From contig NZ_CP012673.1 of the NCBI RefSeq assembly GCF_002950945.1, positions 9,500,501 through 9,564,500 of the forward strand: DNA of 64,000 bases. The letters are read 5' to 3'. Below the pieces are notes generated by a model. It was not told where the DNA came from. It worked only from the letters and a program-made list of their open reading frames with translations, and made no database searches. Of the stretch, positions 8,704-16,937 are shown one piece after another. This DNA comes from Sorangium cellulosum. Its GTDB lineage: Bacteria > Myxococcota_A > Polyangia > Polyangiales > Polyangiaceae. Position numbers and translations under genes: made by a program. How positions within the stretch are numbered: the stretch's first letter is position 1; each line of letters opens with the position of its first letter.

Positions 8704-11283
8704 TCACTCCGCCCCTTGCGCCTGCAGCGCGGGCAGCCACATGCGCACCGTCGTGCCCTGGCCGAGCTCGCTCTCGATACGGATGCTGCCGTGGTGCTCC
8801 TCGATGAACCGGTGCGTCAACGACAGCCCGAGCCCGGTACCTTGCCCGGGCGGCTTCGTCGTGAAGAACGGCTCGAAGATGCGGCTCAGGTCCTCGGCGC
8901 GGATGCCGGAGCCGCTGTCGCGCACGTCGATCTCCACGCCGCGGATGTCCCCGCGCGACAGCGGGCGAGCGCCGACCACCACGGCGGTGTCGTGAGCGCT
9001 GGCGTCGAGCGCGTTGCCTATCACGTTAAGCAAGGCCGACTCGAGCTGCGATGTGTTGACGAGCACCTCGGGCAGCGCCGGTGTGGTGCGGTCCGCCTCG
9101 AGGCGGACCCTGCGCTCGCGCGCCCGCGGCACGGACAGGTCGACCGCGCGGCGGAGCGCCGCCTGCACGTCGCACGGCTGCCGGCCGATCGGCTTGCCGC
9201 GGGCGTACTCGAGCAGCGCCGTCACGAGATCCGAGCACCGGTTCGCCTGCCGCTCGATGGTGCCGAGGGCCTTCAGGATCGCGGCCTCGTCGGGCAGGCC
9301 GTGCCCCTTCCGGTGCCGCCTGAGCAGCAGCTGGGCGTTCATCAGGATGGCCGACACCGGGTTGTTCATCTCGTGCGACAGCCCCGCCACCAGCGTCCCT
9401 ATCGCCGCCATCTTGCCCGCGTGCAGGAGCTCCTGCTGCGTCTCCGAGAGCCGCTCCAGCGCCGCTGCGAGCGCGCGGTTCTTCGCCGCGAGATCCAGGT
9501 AGGCGCGGTGCAGCCGCTCGGCCGCGCGGACCCGCGCCCTGAGCTCCATGGGGTCGAACGGCTTGCTGATGTACTCGTCGGCGCCGACGTCGAGCCCACC
9601 GACGGCCTCGGCGCCGCTCGCCCTGGCCGTCAAGAGGAGGACCGGGATGTCCCGGAGCGCGGGATCCCCCTTGAGCCGCCTGACCAGCTCGAACCCGTCC
9701 ATCTCCGGCATCATCACGTCCGATACGATGACATCGGGCCGCTCCTCCGCGATCGACTCGAGCGCTTCCCGGCCGTTCGTCGCCAGGACGATCTCGTGCC
9801 CGGCCGACAGGATGTCCGCCAGGTAAGCTCTCATGTCCGGGTTGTCCTCCACCACGAGCACGCGCGGCCCCTCCGCGTCGGCGCCGGCACTGGGCGCGCC
9901 CGCGGCGGCCGGCGCGGGCGCCTCGAAGCCGCCGAGGCCGCATGACGGCGCGGGGATCTCGGAGGCGCCCGGGCCGTCACGCGACCTCGGCGGCTCCGGC
10001 GCGCACGGCGCCCGCCGCGCTGCCAGGCCATCCACGGCGCGCGGGAGCCGCACGAAGAAGCGAGAGCCGACCCCGGGCTCGCTCTCCACGCCGACCGTGC
10101 CCCCCATGAGCACCGTGAGCTCCTTGGCCAGCGACAGCCCGATCCCGGTCCCCTCGTGCTTGCGCGTCGCCGAGGTGTCGATCTGCTGAAACCGCTGAAA
10201 GAGCAGGTGTCTCCTGTCCTCCGGGATGCCAGGGCCGGTGTCCTCGACCGAGAGCTCGAACACACCATCGAGCGCCCGCAGGCCGACGGTGACGCGACCG
10301 CCAGGCGGGGTGAACTTCAGCGCGTTGCCCAGCAGGTTGAGCGCGATCTTCTCGAGCTTGCGCCGGTCGGCGGGGACCGTCCGCAGCTCGGGATCCACGT
10401 GAATCGATAGATCGATCCCCCCGCGCTCCGCCGCCGGGCGAGCCTCCTCCACCATGTCCGCGACGAGCTCTCCGACGTCCACGGCCTCCCAGTCGAGCTG
10501 CATCTTGCCGGCCTCGATCTTCTGGTGATCGAGGACATCGTCGACCAGCCGGCGGAGCCGGCGCCCGCTGCGCTGGATGAGCTCGAGGTCCGCCCGCACC
10601 CGCGGCGAGAGCGGTTCGTCCCGGCTCGACAGGAGCGACTCGATCGGTCCGAGGATGAGCGAGAGCGGCGTCCGGAGCTCGTGGCTCATCACCGTGAGGA
10701 ACTCTCCCTTGGCGCAGGCGGCGGCGTCCGCCGCCTCCTTGGCCTTCTGGAGCTCCATCTCCATCCGCTTGCGCTCGGTGATGTCCGCGTAGATCCCGAG
10801 GATCCCCGTCACCTCGCCGCGCTCGTCGCGGATGGGCACCTTGCTGGTGAGCAGGACCCGCCGCTCGCCGTCCGGGCGGAGCAGCGGCTCCTCGACGTCG
10901 AGGATCGGGACGCCGCCCGCCATGACCTCCCGGTCGATGCTCACGAAGCGCTCCGCGTTCTCGCTGCCCCAGACGTCGGCATCGGTCTTGCCGACGAGGT
11001 TCTCCAGCACCTTCGTGTTGGTGTCGTTGAGGAAGTTCTGGTTTCCCCCGAGAAACCGTCCCTGACGGTCTTTCCAGAAGATGGCGTGGGGGACGTTGGC
11101 GATGACGTACTTGAGCACCGCCTGCTGCTGGTCCAGGGTCCCCTGCGCCCGCTCCAGCGCGGCGGTGCCAGTCGGGGCCTCGGCCGGCGGCGCCCTGCGG
11201 GACGTCCGTGCCTGTCCTTCGCGCGCCCGACGGGCCGGGAGGAGCCTGCTGATCTTGGCAGAGAGGCGGTAGAGACGTCGCAT
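8704..11283 (-). CDS. Hybrid sensor histidine kinase with two kinase modules (PAS-HisKA-HATPase-REC-HisKA-HATPase)
   Basis: An 859-residue soluble signalling protein if translation starts at the ATG at 11283; an in-frame ATG at 11304 is equally possible. The order is: PAS domain about 50-170 (VPHAIFWKDRQGRFLGGNQ, then the PAC motif GILGIYADITERK), HisKA with His201 in MSHELRTPL, HATPase with NALKFTPPGG, DTGPGIP and GTGIGLSLAK, receiver about 474-590 with Asp522 in VIVSDVMMPEMDG and Lys in SKPFDP, a second HisKA with His637 in LSHEMNNPVSAIL, and a second HATPase with NALDAS, DSGSGI and GTGLGLSL. No membrane segment is visible, so it senses a cytoplasmic cue through PAS. It is convergent with the binding-protein gene. 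Confidence 0.9.
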   Translation of the reverse strand: MRRLYRLSAKISRLLPARRAREGQARTSRRAPPAEAPTGTAALERAQGTLDQQQAVLKYVIANVPHAIFWKDRQGRFLGGNQNFLNDTNTKVLENLVGKTDADVWGSENAERFVSIDREVMAGGVPILDVEEPLLRPDGERRVLLTSKVPIRDERGEVTGILGIYADITERKRMEMELQKAKEAADAAACAKGEFLTVMSHELRTPLSLILGPIESLLSSRDEPLSPRVRADLELIQRSGRRLRRLVDDVLDHQKIEAGKMQLDWEAVDVGELVADMVEEARPAAERGGIDLSIHVDPELRTVPADRRKLEKIALNLLGNALKFTPPGGRVTVGLRALDGVFELSVEDTGPGIPEDRRHLLFQRFQQIDTSATRKHEGTGIGLSLAKELTVLMGGTVGVESEPGVGSRFFVRLPRAVDGLAARRAPCAPEPPRSRDGPGASEIPAPSCGLGGFEAPAPAAAGAPSAGADAEGPRVLVVEDNPDMRAYLADILSAGHEIVLATNGREALESIAEERPDVIVSDVMMPEMDGFELVRRLKGDPALRDIPVLLLTARASGAEAVGGLDVGADEYISKPFDPMELRARVRAAERLHRAYLDLAAKNRALAAALERLSETQQELLHAGKMAAIGTLVAGLSHEMNNPVSAILMNAQLLLRRHRKGHGLPDEAAILKALGTIERQANRCSDLVTALLEYARGKPIGRQPCDVQAALRRAVDLSVPRARERRVRLEADRTTPALPEVLVNTSQLESALLNVIGNALDASAHDTAVVVGARPLSRGDIRGVEIDVRDSGSGIRAEDLSRIFEPFFTTKPPGQGTGLGLSLTHRFIEEHHGSIRIESELGQGTTVRMWLPALQAQGAE

Positions 11284-11414
11284 CGCTGGTGCGTCACAGA
11301 GCATAACGCGAGCGCGCGCGACATCAAACCTGCGCGGCGCGGGGGCGCCGCGGCCGAGCACGGATGGCCGTACAGGCAACACCCGAGCAGGCAACGGCCG
11401 AGCAGGCTCGCCTG

Positions 11415-12845
11415 TCAGTTCTTGACGAACCCGTTGAAGAGGCCGATGCACATCTCGTCGAGCGAGCTCTCGCCGAGGACGATATCCCGCGGCGCGGTGA
11501 GGTTCTCCTCGAGGAGCGCCCTCCTCACGAAGGGGTTATCCATGGTGTTGTCGTAGAGGCAGCGCAGGCTCATGACGTCGCCGGTCTTCAGGACGGGGAG
11601 CTCCTCGATCGGCGCGTCGATGGTGTACGTCTGCTGCCAGTTGAAGTCCCATCTCGGCGTCTGGACCACGCACTCCTCGGCCGGATCGCTGCCCTGGGGG
11701 CTCGGGCGCTTGACGTCGACCAGCATGTCTGTCCCGACATAGTGCATGTGGGTCATGGCGCTGTAGAGCCGGATGCCATCCACGAGCGACTCGCCCATGA
11801 ACGTCTCGGGGAGCGTGACCTTCATGACCTCGGTGTGGTCCTTGACCCCTGCCGGGACGAAGAACTCGGGCTCTTGCCTGTCGTTGGGCCCCGGCTGGAG
11901 GCCCTCGCCGTTCGGCCACTGCGACGGGAAGTTGCCGAACGCGAGGAAGACGACCCGGTACTCCGGCGGCTCCGGGAGGTACCGCAGCTCTACCTTGGTC
12001 GCGTCGGGCTCGGCGACCGTGCCGGCCGGGTGGTAGTGGACCTGCATCACCAGCCTCGAGCCCGCGGGGACGAGGAAGCCGGCGTTGGACGGGAACTCGG
12101 TCGGCCGCCCGCCCGGCACCCACACGCCGAGGACCTGGGTGTCCTGGACGCCGGCGCTGCCAAAACACTCGTAGCCGCCGTCGGCGTCGGCCAGGGTCTC
12201 GCTCTCCGCGTGCGGGTCGGTGAAGACCACCACGTGGTGGACGACCTTCGAGTTCCCCGGGACCACGTTCATGCCGTTCACGAACGTGTCCTGCGTGAGC
12301 TTCGGATCCATGACGAAGCAGCGGAACTGGTCCTCGTCGCCGCCCGTCACGTACGGCGCCGCGGGCTCGATGGTGGCGCTGACGCCCTCGAGGCCATGGA
12401 GCCCGGGCCGCTCGATCGCGGGGGGCGCGTCCGCGGGGTCGCCCTCGGGGGTGCCGGCGTCGTGCCAGGCGGCGAGGGTCGCGAGCTCCGCGTCGGAGAG
12501 CCTGCTGTCGTCCTTCCAGCCGAAGCGCGGCGTGCACTCGTCCGTCTCCAGGGCGCCCCAGGGCGGCATCGTCCCGTCCTGCGTCACCGTCACGATCCGG
12601 CTCGAGACCTGCTTCACGTCGGCGTACTCGGTCAGGCTGAAGGGCGCGATCTCGCCCGGCGCGTGGCAGCCCTGGCAGCGCTTCTGCAGGATGGGCGCCA
12701 CGTCCTTGTGGAACGTCGGCCCCGCCGTGGGCGAGGGGTCCTCGCCCGGGGGGCGCGTGTCCACGGGGTTGACCTCAGACTCGCTGGTGCAGCCCATGAG
12801 GGGGACGAGCGAGGCGAGAACGATAGTCCAAGGCCTGTTGATCAT
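11415..12845 (-). CDS. Cytochrome c-type / copper type II monooxygenase (PHM-like) fusion lipoprotein
   Basis: A 476-residue exported protein. The lipobox is LMGC with Cys19. Residues about 44-135 are a small c-type heme domain, heme site CQGCH at 57-61 with a distal MPPWG. Residues about 150-476 match the copper-dependent monooxygenase fold of PHM and dopamine beta-hydroxylase. All six copper ligands can be placed: His203-His204 (VVHHVVVF) and His270 (MQVHYHP) for CuH, then His366-x-His368 (THMHYVG) and Met465 (SLDEMC) for CuM. The ATG at 12845 is preceded by GAGGAG at a good distance; two further ATGs overlap that site. The heme may deliver electrons to copper. The substrate is unknown. Confidence 0.85.
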   Translation of the reverse strand: MINRPWTIVLASLVPLMGCTSESEVNPVDTRPPGEDPSPTAGPTFHKDVAPILQKRCQGCHAPGEIAPFSLTEYADVKQVSSRIVTVTQDGTMPPWGALETDECTPRFGWKDDSRLSDAELATLAAWHDAGTPEGDPADAPPAIERPGLHGLEGVSATIEPAAPYVTGGDEDQFRCFVMDPKLTQDTFVNGMNVVPGNSKVVHHVVVFTDPHAESETLADADGGYECFGSAGVQDTQVLGVWVPGGRPTEFPSNAGFLVPAGSRLVMQVHYHPAGTVAEPDATKVELRYLPEPPEYRVVFLAFGNFPSQWPNGEGLQPGPNDRQEPEFFVPAGVKDHTEVMKVTLPETFMGESLVDGIRLYSAMTHMHYVGTDMLVDVKRPSPQGSDPAEECVVQTPRWDFNWQQTYTIDAPIEELPVLKTGDVMSLRCLYDNTMDNPFVRRALLEENLTAPRDIVLGESSLDEMCIGLFNGFVKN

Positions 12846-13043
12846 GGTCATCATCTCCTCTTCTTCACGCGTGCTGAAGGCCCGAAGGAACACGGCTTCC
12901 CCGGGGCGCCTTTCTCTGCTGCCGATGCGCGAGCGCCGCTCCACGGCCAGAGGTCCGCGGCGCGGCGCGGTGCTGCTGCCGGCGCGCGGCGCCTGTCCTG
13001 AGCGCGGAGGAGCGGCAGATCCTCCTCGCCGGGCGCTGGCTGC

Positions 13044-13658
13044 CTACCTGCTCGCCGAGGCGCCCGTCAGAAAGAGCGCGGCGGTCCGCTGGAGCGCCGT
13101 GCTGAGCGCCATCGCCGGATCGGCGAGCCAGGCGATGGTCGTCGTGAACAGCTGAGCGAGCAAGAGGCTGCAGAGCCACTCCATCGGGAGCTCGCGCCGG
13201 AGCTCGCCGCGCTCGGCCGCCAGGCGGAAGCGCTCGGTGAGCAGGCGCCCGACGGGGCTCATCTCCGCGGGGGGCGTGCGCACCATGCCCTTGCGGATCA
13301 TCGCCGCGGCGAGATCCGGGACGAGCGAGCTGTCGCGCTCCCACTCCGTGCTGAAGGCGGCGCACAGGGTGTCCAGCAGCCCGCGCAGCGGCGCGTCCTC
13401 GGGGAGCGCGGAGAGCGAGGCGACGACGCGCTGGTCGAGCTCCCGGTGGTGCTGGAAGAGCACGTCGTCCTTCGTGGGGAAATGGAAGTAGAACGAGCCG
13501 TGGCTGACGCCCGCCAGCCTGGCGATGTCCTCGATGCGGGCGGTCGCGAAGCCGTCGCGCCGGAAGACGGCGATGGCCGCCTCGTAGATGCGCTGCCGCG
13601 TGTCCTCGCGCTGGCGATCCCGCAACGTGGAGCCAGCCTTCACCGGACGAGGAGCCAT
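13044..13658 (-). CDS. TetR/AcrR family transcriptional regulator
   Basis: A 204-residue repressor from the ATG at 13658. The N-terminal helix-turn-helix reads RIYEAAIAVFRRDGFATARIEDIARLAGVSHGSFYFHF in order (residues about 20-57), followed by the usual KDDVLFQHHRELDQ. The C-terminal ligand/dimer domain is helical without a named signature. The open frame continues upstream to 13754, but those codons overlap a palindromic operator, so the downstream ATG is preferred. The operator at 13758-13777 implies autoregulation. The copper monooxygenase gene lies 200 bases downstream on the same strand and may be co-regulated. Confidence 0.88.
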   Translation of the reverse strand: MAPRPVKAGSTLRDRQREDTRQRIYEAAIAVFRRDGFATARIEDIARLAGVSHGSFYFHFPTKDDVLFQHHRELDQRVVASLSALPEDAPLRGLLDTLCAAFSTEWERDSSLVPDLAAAMIRKGMVRTPPAEMSPVGRLLTERFRLAAERGELRRELPMEWLCSLLLAQLFTTTIAWLADPAMALSTALQRTAALFLTGASASR

Positions 13659-13744
13659 GGACCGATGCCGCCTTGCCGGGAGATCTATCGGAGAACCCGG
13701 CTCCGCTCCAGCGCGGATCGTCCGTCCTTGGTAGATCCCTCGCT

Positions 13745-13777
13745 CCATTGACATTCGTCATTGACGTCTGTCAATGA
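13745..13777. promoter_or_regulatory. TetR-type operator, perfect palindrome plus half-site
   Basis: TCATTGAC and GTCAATGA form a perfect inverted repeat with a 4-base spacer at 13758-13777. An extra direct half-site CCATTGAC lies at 13745-13752. Arm length and spacing fit TetR-family operators, and the site lies about 100 bases upstream of the regulator's start, where a promoter should be. Confidence 0.75.
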
Positions 13778-14019
13778 TTTGCCGCCGACCCGCCGTCAAC
13801 AGGGAGGGCCTTGCTCGAGCGGTCCGGGCCCGCCTGGCATCTGGCGCCCGGCGGGCCTGTCGGCGGGGCGAGGCGGGCGCCACATCCCCGAGGGACGATG
13901 TTGTGCTGGCCAGCGCCGAAGGGGCGAGGAGGGGGCGAGCAAGCCGGCAGGGTCAGGCCGGGGCGCTGCTCGGCGGAGCCGATGTCCGCCTCCGCGCAGC
14001 CGACCTCGGGCCGGCGGGC
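13778..14019. other. Intergenic region, no gene seen
   Basis: GC-rich sequence between the TetR operator and the small hypothetical gene. Open frames on both strands are shadows without family resemblance. No gene divergent from the TetR gene was found. Confidence 0.45.
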
Positions 14020-14514
14020 TCAGCGACGAACGCCCCGATAGCCAGGGCCGCTCTCCACCCGCAGCGAAGGCACGGCGGAGCACAGGGCTCGCAGCTCTTC
14101 TTTGGTCGTCGTTATGAAGCACATCCGCTCGTGAGCTACCGACACAAGCCAGTCATCGGCGCCGCTCATGAGCGCGAGATCCGCCGGTCGATCGGGGAAA
14201 TCCCAGTCGAATACGCCATCCGCCAGCTCGGACAGCTTATTTGCCAGACCGGAGTCAAAACGGTAGACATACCGTTTCCTGCGGGATTCACTGTCAGTGA
14301 CGACCGCGCTCGGCGCGGGGCCGCCGGTCTGATGAGGTGCCAGCCTATTGATCGCGTGCATGCACCGCGGGTTGATCGTACTCAGGGGGCACAGGGTCGC
14401 GCGATCAACCCTTCCAACCGCGAACCGCAAGAGCTGTCGATACGTCTCGCCTCTTGGCTCATCGAGATACCAGGTGTGAGTTTGACGAGGGTCCTTCGGT
14501 TGTCGCGGACGCAT
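14020..14514 (-). CDS. Hypothetical protein, 164 residues
   Basis: A strong GGAGG lies 5 bases before the ATG at 14514, which decides the start. The protein has balanced composition unlike the shadows: LLRFAVGRVDRATLCPLSTI, then RKRYVYRFDSGLANKLSELA and a conserved-looking FDWDFPDRPADLALMSG and DDWLVSVAHERMCFITT. There is no signal peptide or membrane segment, so it is probably cytoplasmic. I recognise no family. The acidic, aromatic C-terminal half recalls small stand-alone immunity-type proteins, but that is only an impression. Confidence 0.65.
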   Translation of the reverse strand: MRPRQPKDPRQTHTWYLDEPRGETYRQLLRFAVGRVDRATLCPLSTINPRCMHAINRLAPHQTGGPAPSAVVTDSESRRKRYVYRFDSGLANKLSELADGVFDWDFPDRPADLALMSGADDWLVSVAHERMCFITTTKEELRALCSAVPSLRVESGPGYRGVRR

Positions 14515-14609
14515 ACCTACCTCCAAAGCTCACGCCTCACGCAGTGCCGCAGAAGGGAAGATCATGATCGAGCCCGGGAGAAGGTCAAGCTCGCCGCCTT
14601 CCGCACGGC

Positions 14610-14744
14610 GACGTGGATCTCGGCAGCCCCCAGCACGGCATCACCTCGGACGACGAGCTGCGCTTCGGCAAGAACGTCGCCGGCGCGGCGCGCGCGGCGG
14701 GGGTCCGGCACCTCGTCTATATGGGCGGCTGTACAACGGGTCGA
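14610..14744 (+). pseudogene. NmrA-like NAD(P)-binding protein, internal fragment
   Basis: In one frame the sequence encodes DELRFGKNVAGAARAAGVRHLVYMG. This matches the helix-strand region of NmrA/atypical SDR proteins (usual form: ...GKNVADAAKAAGVKHLVYSS). The Rossmann start and the rest of the domain are absent, and flanking sequence in other frames shows nothing related. It is a decayed or transferred fragment of about 45 codons, not an expressed enzyme. Confidence 0.55.
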
Positions 14745-14794
14745 CCGGCGTGGCCGCTGCGTGAGGCTTGACTTTCGAATGGCGATTGACCTTC

Positions 14795-15820
14795 ATGGCC
14801 TCCATGGCACGATTCCCCGGCACGTTCACGTCCGTCGTCGTTGCGGCCGCGATGGCTTCCTGCGGGGGCGAGGCTCCTCCGCGCGCGCTCGCACCGGCGG
14901 CTTCCGCTTCTTCCGCCGCGCCTGCGGCGACGAACAGCGTCGAGTCCCCGCCTGCGGCTCCGTCGGCCCCCGCGGCGCCCACGCCGCCCAGGCTCGCCGC
15001 GCCGAGCCCGGTCGCCAAGTATACCGGCTTCGCCAAGCCGGAGAGCGTGCTTTACGACGCGGAGAACGACCGCTACCTCGTTTCGAACGTCAATGGCAAC
15101 CCGAACGACAAGGACAACAACGGCTTCATCTCCGTCCTCTCGCCCGACGGTCAGGTGACGAACCTGAAGTGGATCGAGGGCGGCAAGGACAAGGTCAAGC
15201 TCGACGCGCCGACGGGCTCGGCGATCGTGAAGGGCGTGCTCTACGTGGCCGATCTCGTGACCGTCCGGATGTTCGACCTCAGGACCGGGGCGCCGAGGGG
15301 TGAGATCGCCATCCCCGGCGCGACGTTGCTGAACGACGTCGCGGCGGCTCCGGACGGCAAGGTCTACGTGTCCGACTCCGGCTTCACGATCGGCGCGACC
15401 GGCAACCTCGAGGCGACGTCGAGCGACGCCGTGTACGTCATCGAGAAGGGCAAGGCCAAGCTGCTGGCGAAGACCACCGACCTGCACATGCCGAACGGCA
15501 TCGCGTGGACGGGCGAGGGGCTCGTCGTCTGCTCGAGCGGCGCTCCCGAGGTCTTCCGCCTCGACGAGAAGGGCGCCAAGCAGGACGTGACCACCACGGC
15601 GCCCGGCGGCCGCCTCGACGGCCTGGTCCCCGTCGGAGACTTGCTCCTCGTGACCAGCCACGAAGCGTCGGCGGTGCTTCGCGGGAAGCTCGGCGGAATT
15701 TTCGAGATCGCGATTCCCGAGCAGAAGACGCCCACGGATATCGGCTACGACACGAAGCGTGGACGTGTGCTCGTGCCCCACGTGATGGCGGACGAGGTCG
15801 ACGTCTACGAGCTGAAGTAA
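14795..15820 (+). CDS. SMP-30/NHL-like beta-propeller lipoprotein
   Basis: A 341-residue exported protein. The signal ends in AMASC, probably the lipidated Cys. An Ala/Pro/Ser linker of about 50 residues follows. The mature domain contains repeated propeller blades: GFAKPESVLYDAENDRYLVS, VKGVLYVADLVTVRMFDL, LLNDVAAAPDGKVYVSDS, MPNGIAWTGEGLVV and TPTDIGYDTKRGRVLVPH. This is the SGL/SMP-30 pattern, whose members include lactonases, though many are non-catalytic. ATGs at 14768, 14795 and 14804 are all in frame; 14795 gives the most signal-like start. Substrate unknown. Confidence 0.8.
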   Translation: MASMARFPGTFTSVVVAAAMASCGGEAPPRALAPAASASSAAPAATNSVESPPAAPSAPAAPTPPRLAAPSPVAKYTGFAKPESVLYDAENDRYLVSNVNGNPNDKDNNGFISVLSPDGQVTNLKWIEGGKDKVKLDAPTGSAIVKGVLYVADLVTVRMFDLRTGAPRGEIAIPGATLLNDVAAAPDGKVYVSDSGFTIGATGNLEATSSDAVYVIEKGKAKLLAKTTDLHMPNGIAWTGEGLVVCSSGAPEVFRLDEKGAKQDVTTTAPGGRLDGLVPVGDLLLVTSHEASAVLRGKLGGIFEIAIPEQKTPTDIGYDTKRGRVLVPHVMADEVDVYELK

Positions 15821-15892
15821 TCCGCGGTCGTTGACGGGAGGTTCTCGACAGGTCGGGATGGCTTTGCGCGGGCTCTCCTCGGAGGCGGTTCG

Positions 15893-16720
15893 CTACAAGC
15901 AGCTGGGCTCGTAGTTCCAGCGCTGCCCGTGATCGAAGACGTCCCCGCTGGCCTGCGTGGTGGTGTGGGTGAACGTTCGCCACCAGCCGTCGGAGCCGGC
16001 CGACCAGACCCAGTTGATGGAGCCCCCTGCGCTGATGTCGAACGTCCAGGCGATGGCCTCCGGGAACGCGAAGCCGCACGCTCCCCAGGGGTTGTGCGAG
16101 GTGTACGTGAGCTGGTCGTGCACGGTGCCTTCCTCGACGCACAGGCCGACCTTGTAGCGGCTGGCGCGCCCGGACCTCCACGTCGTGTCGCCCGTGCGGT
16201 TGAAGAGGCACTTGTGGCTGTCGTAGGGCGGCGGCTCATCGCAGTACGCCTCGTCGAACAGGACGTCGCTGGTGCACTGGTCTGCGATGGTGAGCGCCGC
16301 GCCCATCGTCTTGATGAGCCATCCTTGCGCGCGGTCGTTCAACAGGGAGGTGGCAGACTCCGACAATCTTCCGGCGAGGCCCTCGGGCACCGGCGTGTCC
16401 GGCTCGCTGACGGCCCAGAAGATCTCCTCCGGGCTGGCGTCGCGCAGCTCGGGGCGCCGAGTGACCGAGGGGCCGTTGTCGACGTTTCCGATCTCGAGCA
16501 CCGCGCTCCCCTCCTCGGGGTCGCTGTAGAAGCGCAGCTCGTTGCCGTTCCTCAGCTTCAGCACCGTCACGGGCGCCTTCGCCTCACCTGCCATCACGGG
16601 CAAGGGGGCGGCTCCTTCCGCGGGCTCCTCGCCCACGTCGGCGGCGCAGCCGAGCGCGAAGACGCAGCCGAGCGCAGCCATGGAGCTCATCACCGTGGTC
16701 ATCGAATATCGTGCGTTCAT
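15893..16720 (-). CDS. Secreted lipoprotein of unknown function
   Basis: A 275-residue protein starting at the ATG at 16720, with GAGG eight bases upstream. The signal ends FALGC (Cys25, with an earlier ALGC at 19). Residues 40-130 are acidic and include VLKLRNGNELRFYSDPEEGS. The C-terminal 130 residues are Cys-, Trp- and Thr-rich (CLFNRTGDTTWRSGRASRY, NPWGACGFAF, WVWSAGSDGWWRTFTHTTT), suggesting a disulfide-bonded beta domain that might bind a ligand outside the cell. I recognise no family. Confidence 0.72.
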   Translation of the reverse strand: MNARYSMTTVMSSMAALGCVFALGCAADVGEEPAEGAAPLPVMAGEAKAPVTVLKLRNGNELRFYSDPEEGSAVLEIGNVDNGPSVTRRPELRDASPEEIFWAVSEPDTPVPEGLAGRLSESATSLLNDRAQGWLIKTMGAALTIADQCTSDVLFDEAYCDEPPPYDSHKCLFNRTGDTTWRSGRASRYKVGLCVEEGTVHDQLTYTSHNPWGACGFAFPEAIAWTFDISAGGSINWVWSAGSDGWWRTFTHTTTQASGDVFDHGQRWNYEPSCL

Positions 16721-16937
16721 GTGGACCTCGTATCCTTCCAGGTGAGCGAGCTGTTTTTCCTGCGCTCGCGTCACGGCGGCGACTACGGCAACCCGCATGC
16801 CGGTGGGGATATCCGCGGAAAACGAGGTGTCCGTCACGAGGGCGTTACACGACGGTGATCCGGCGCCGCAACAGTGTCATTCCTCCATGACGATCCACGG
16901 CGACGTCGTACGCGGCCTGGTACCCAGAGCTCCGAGC

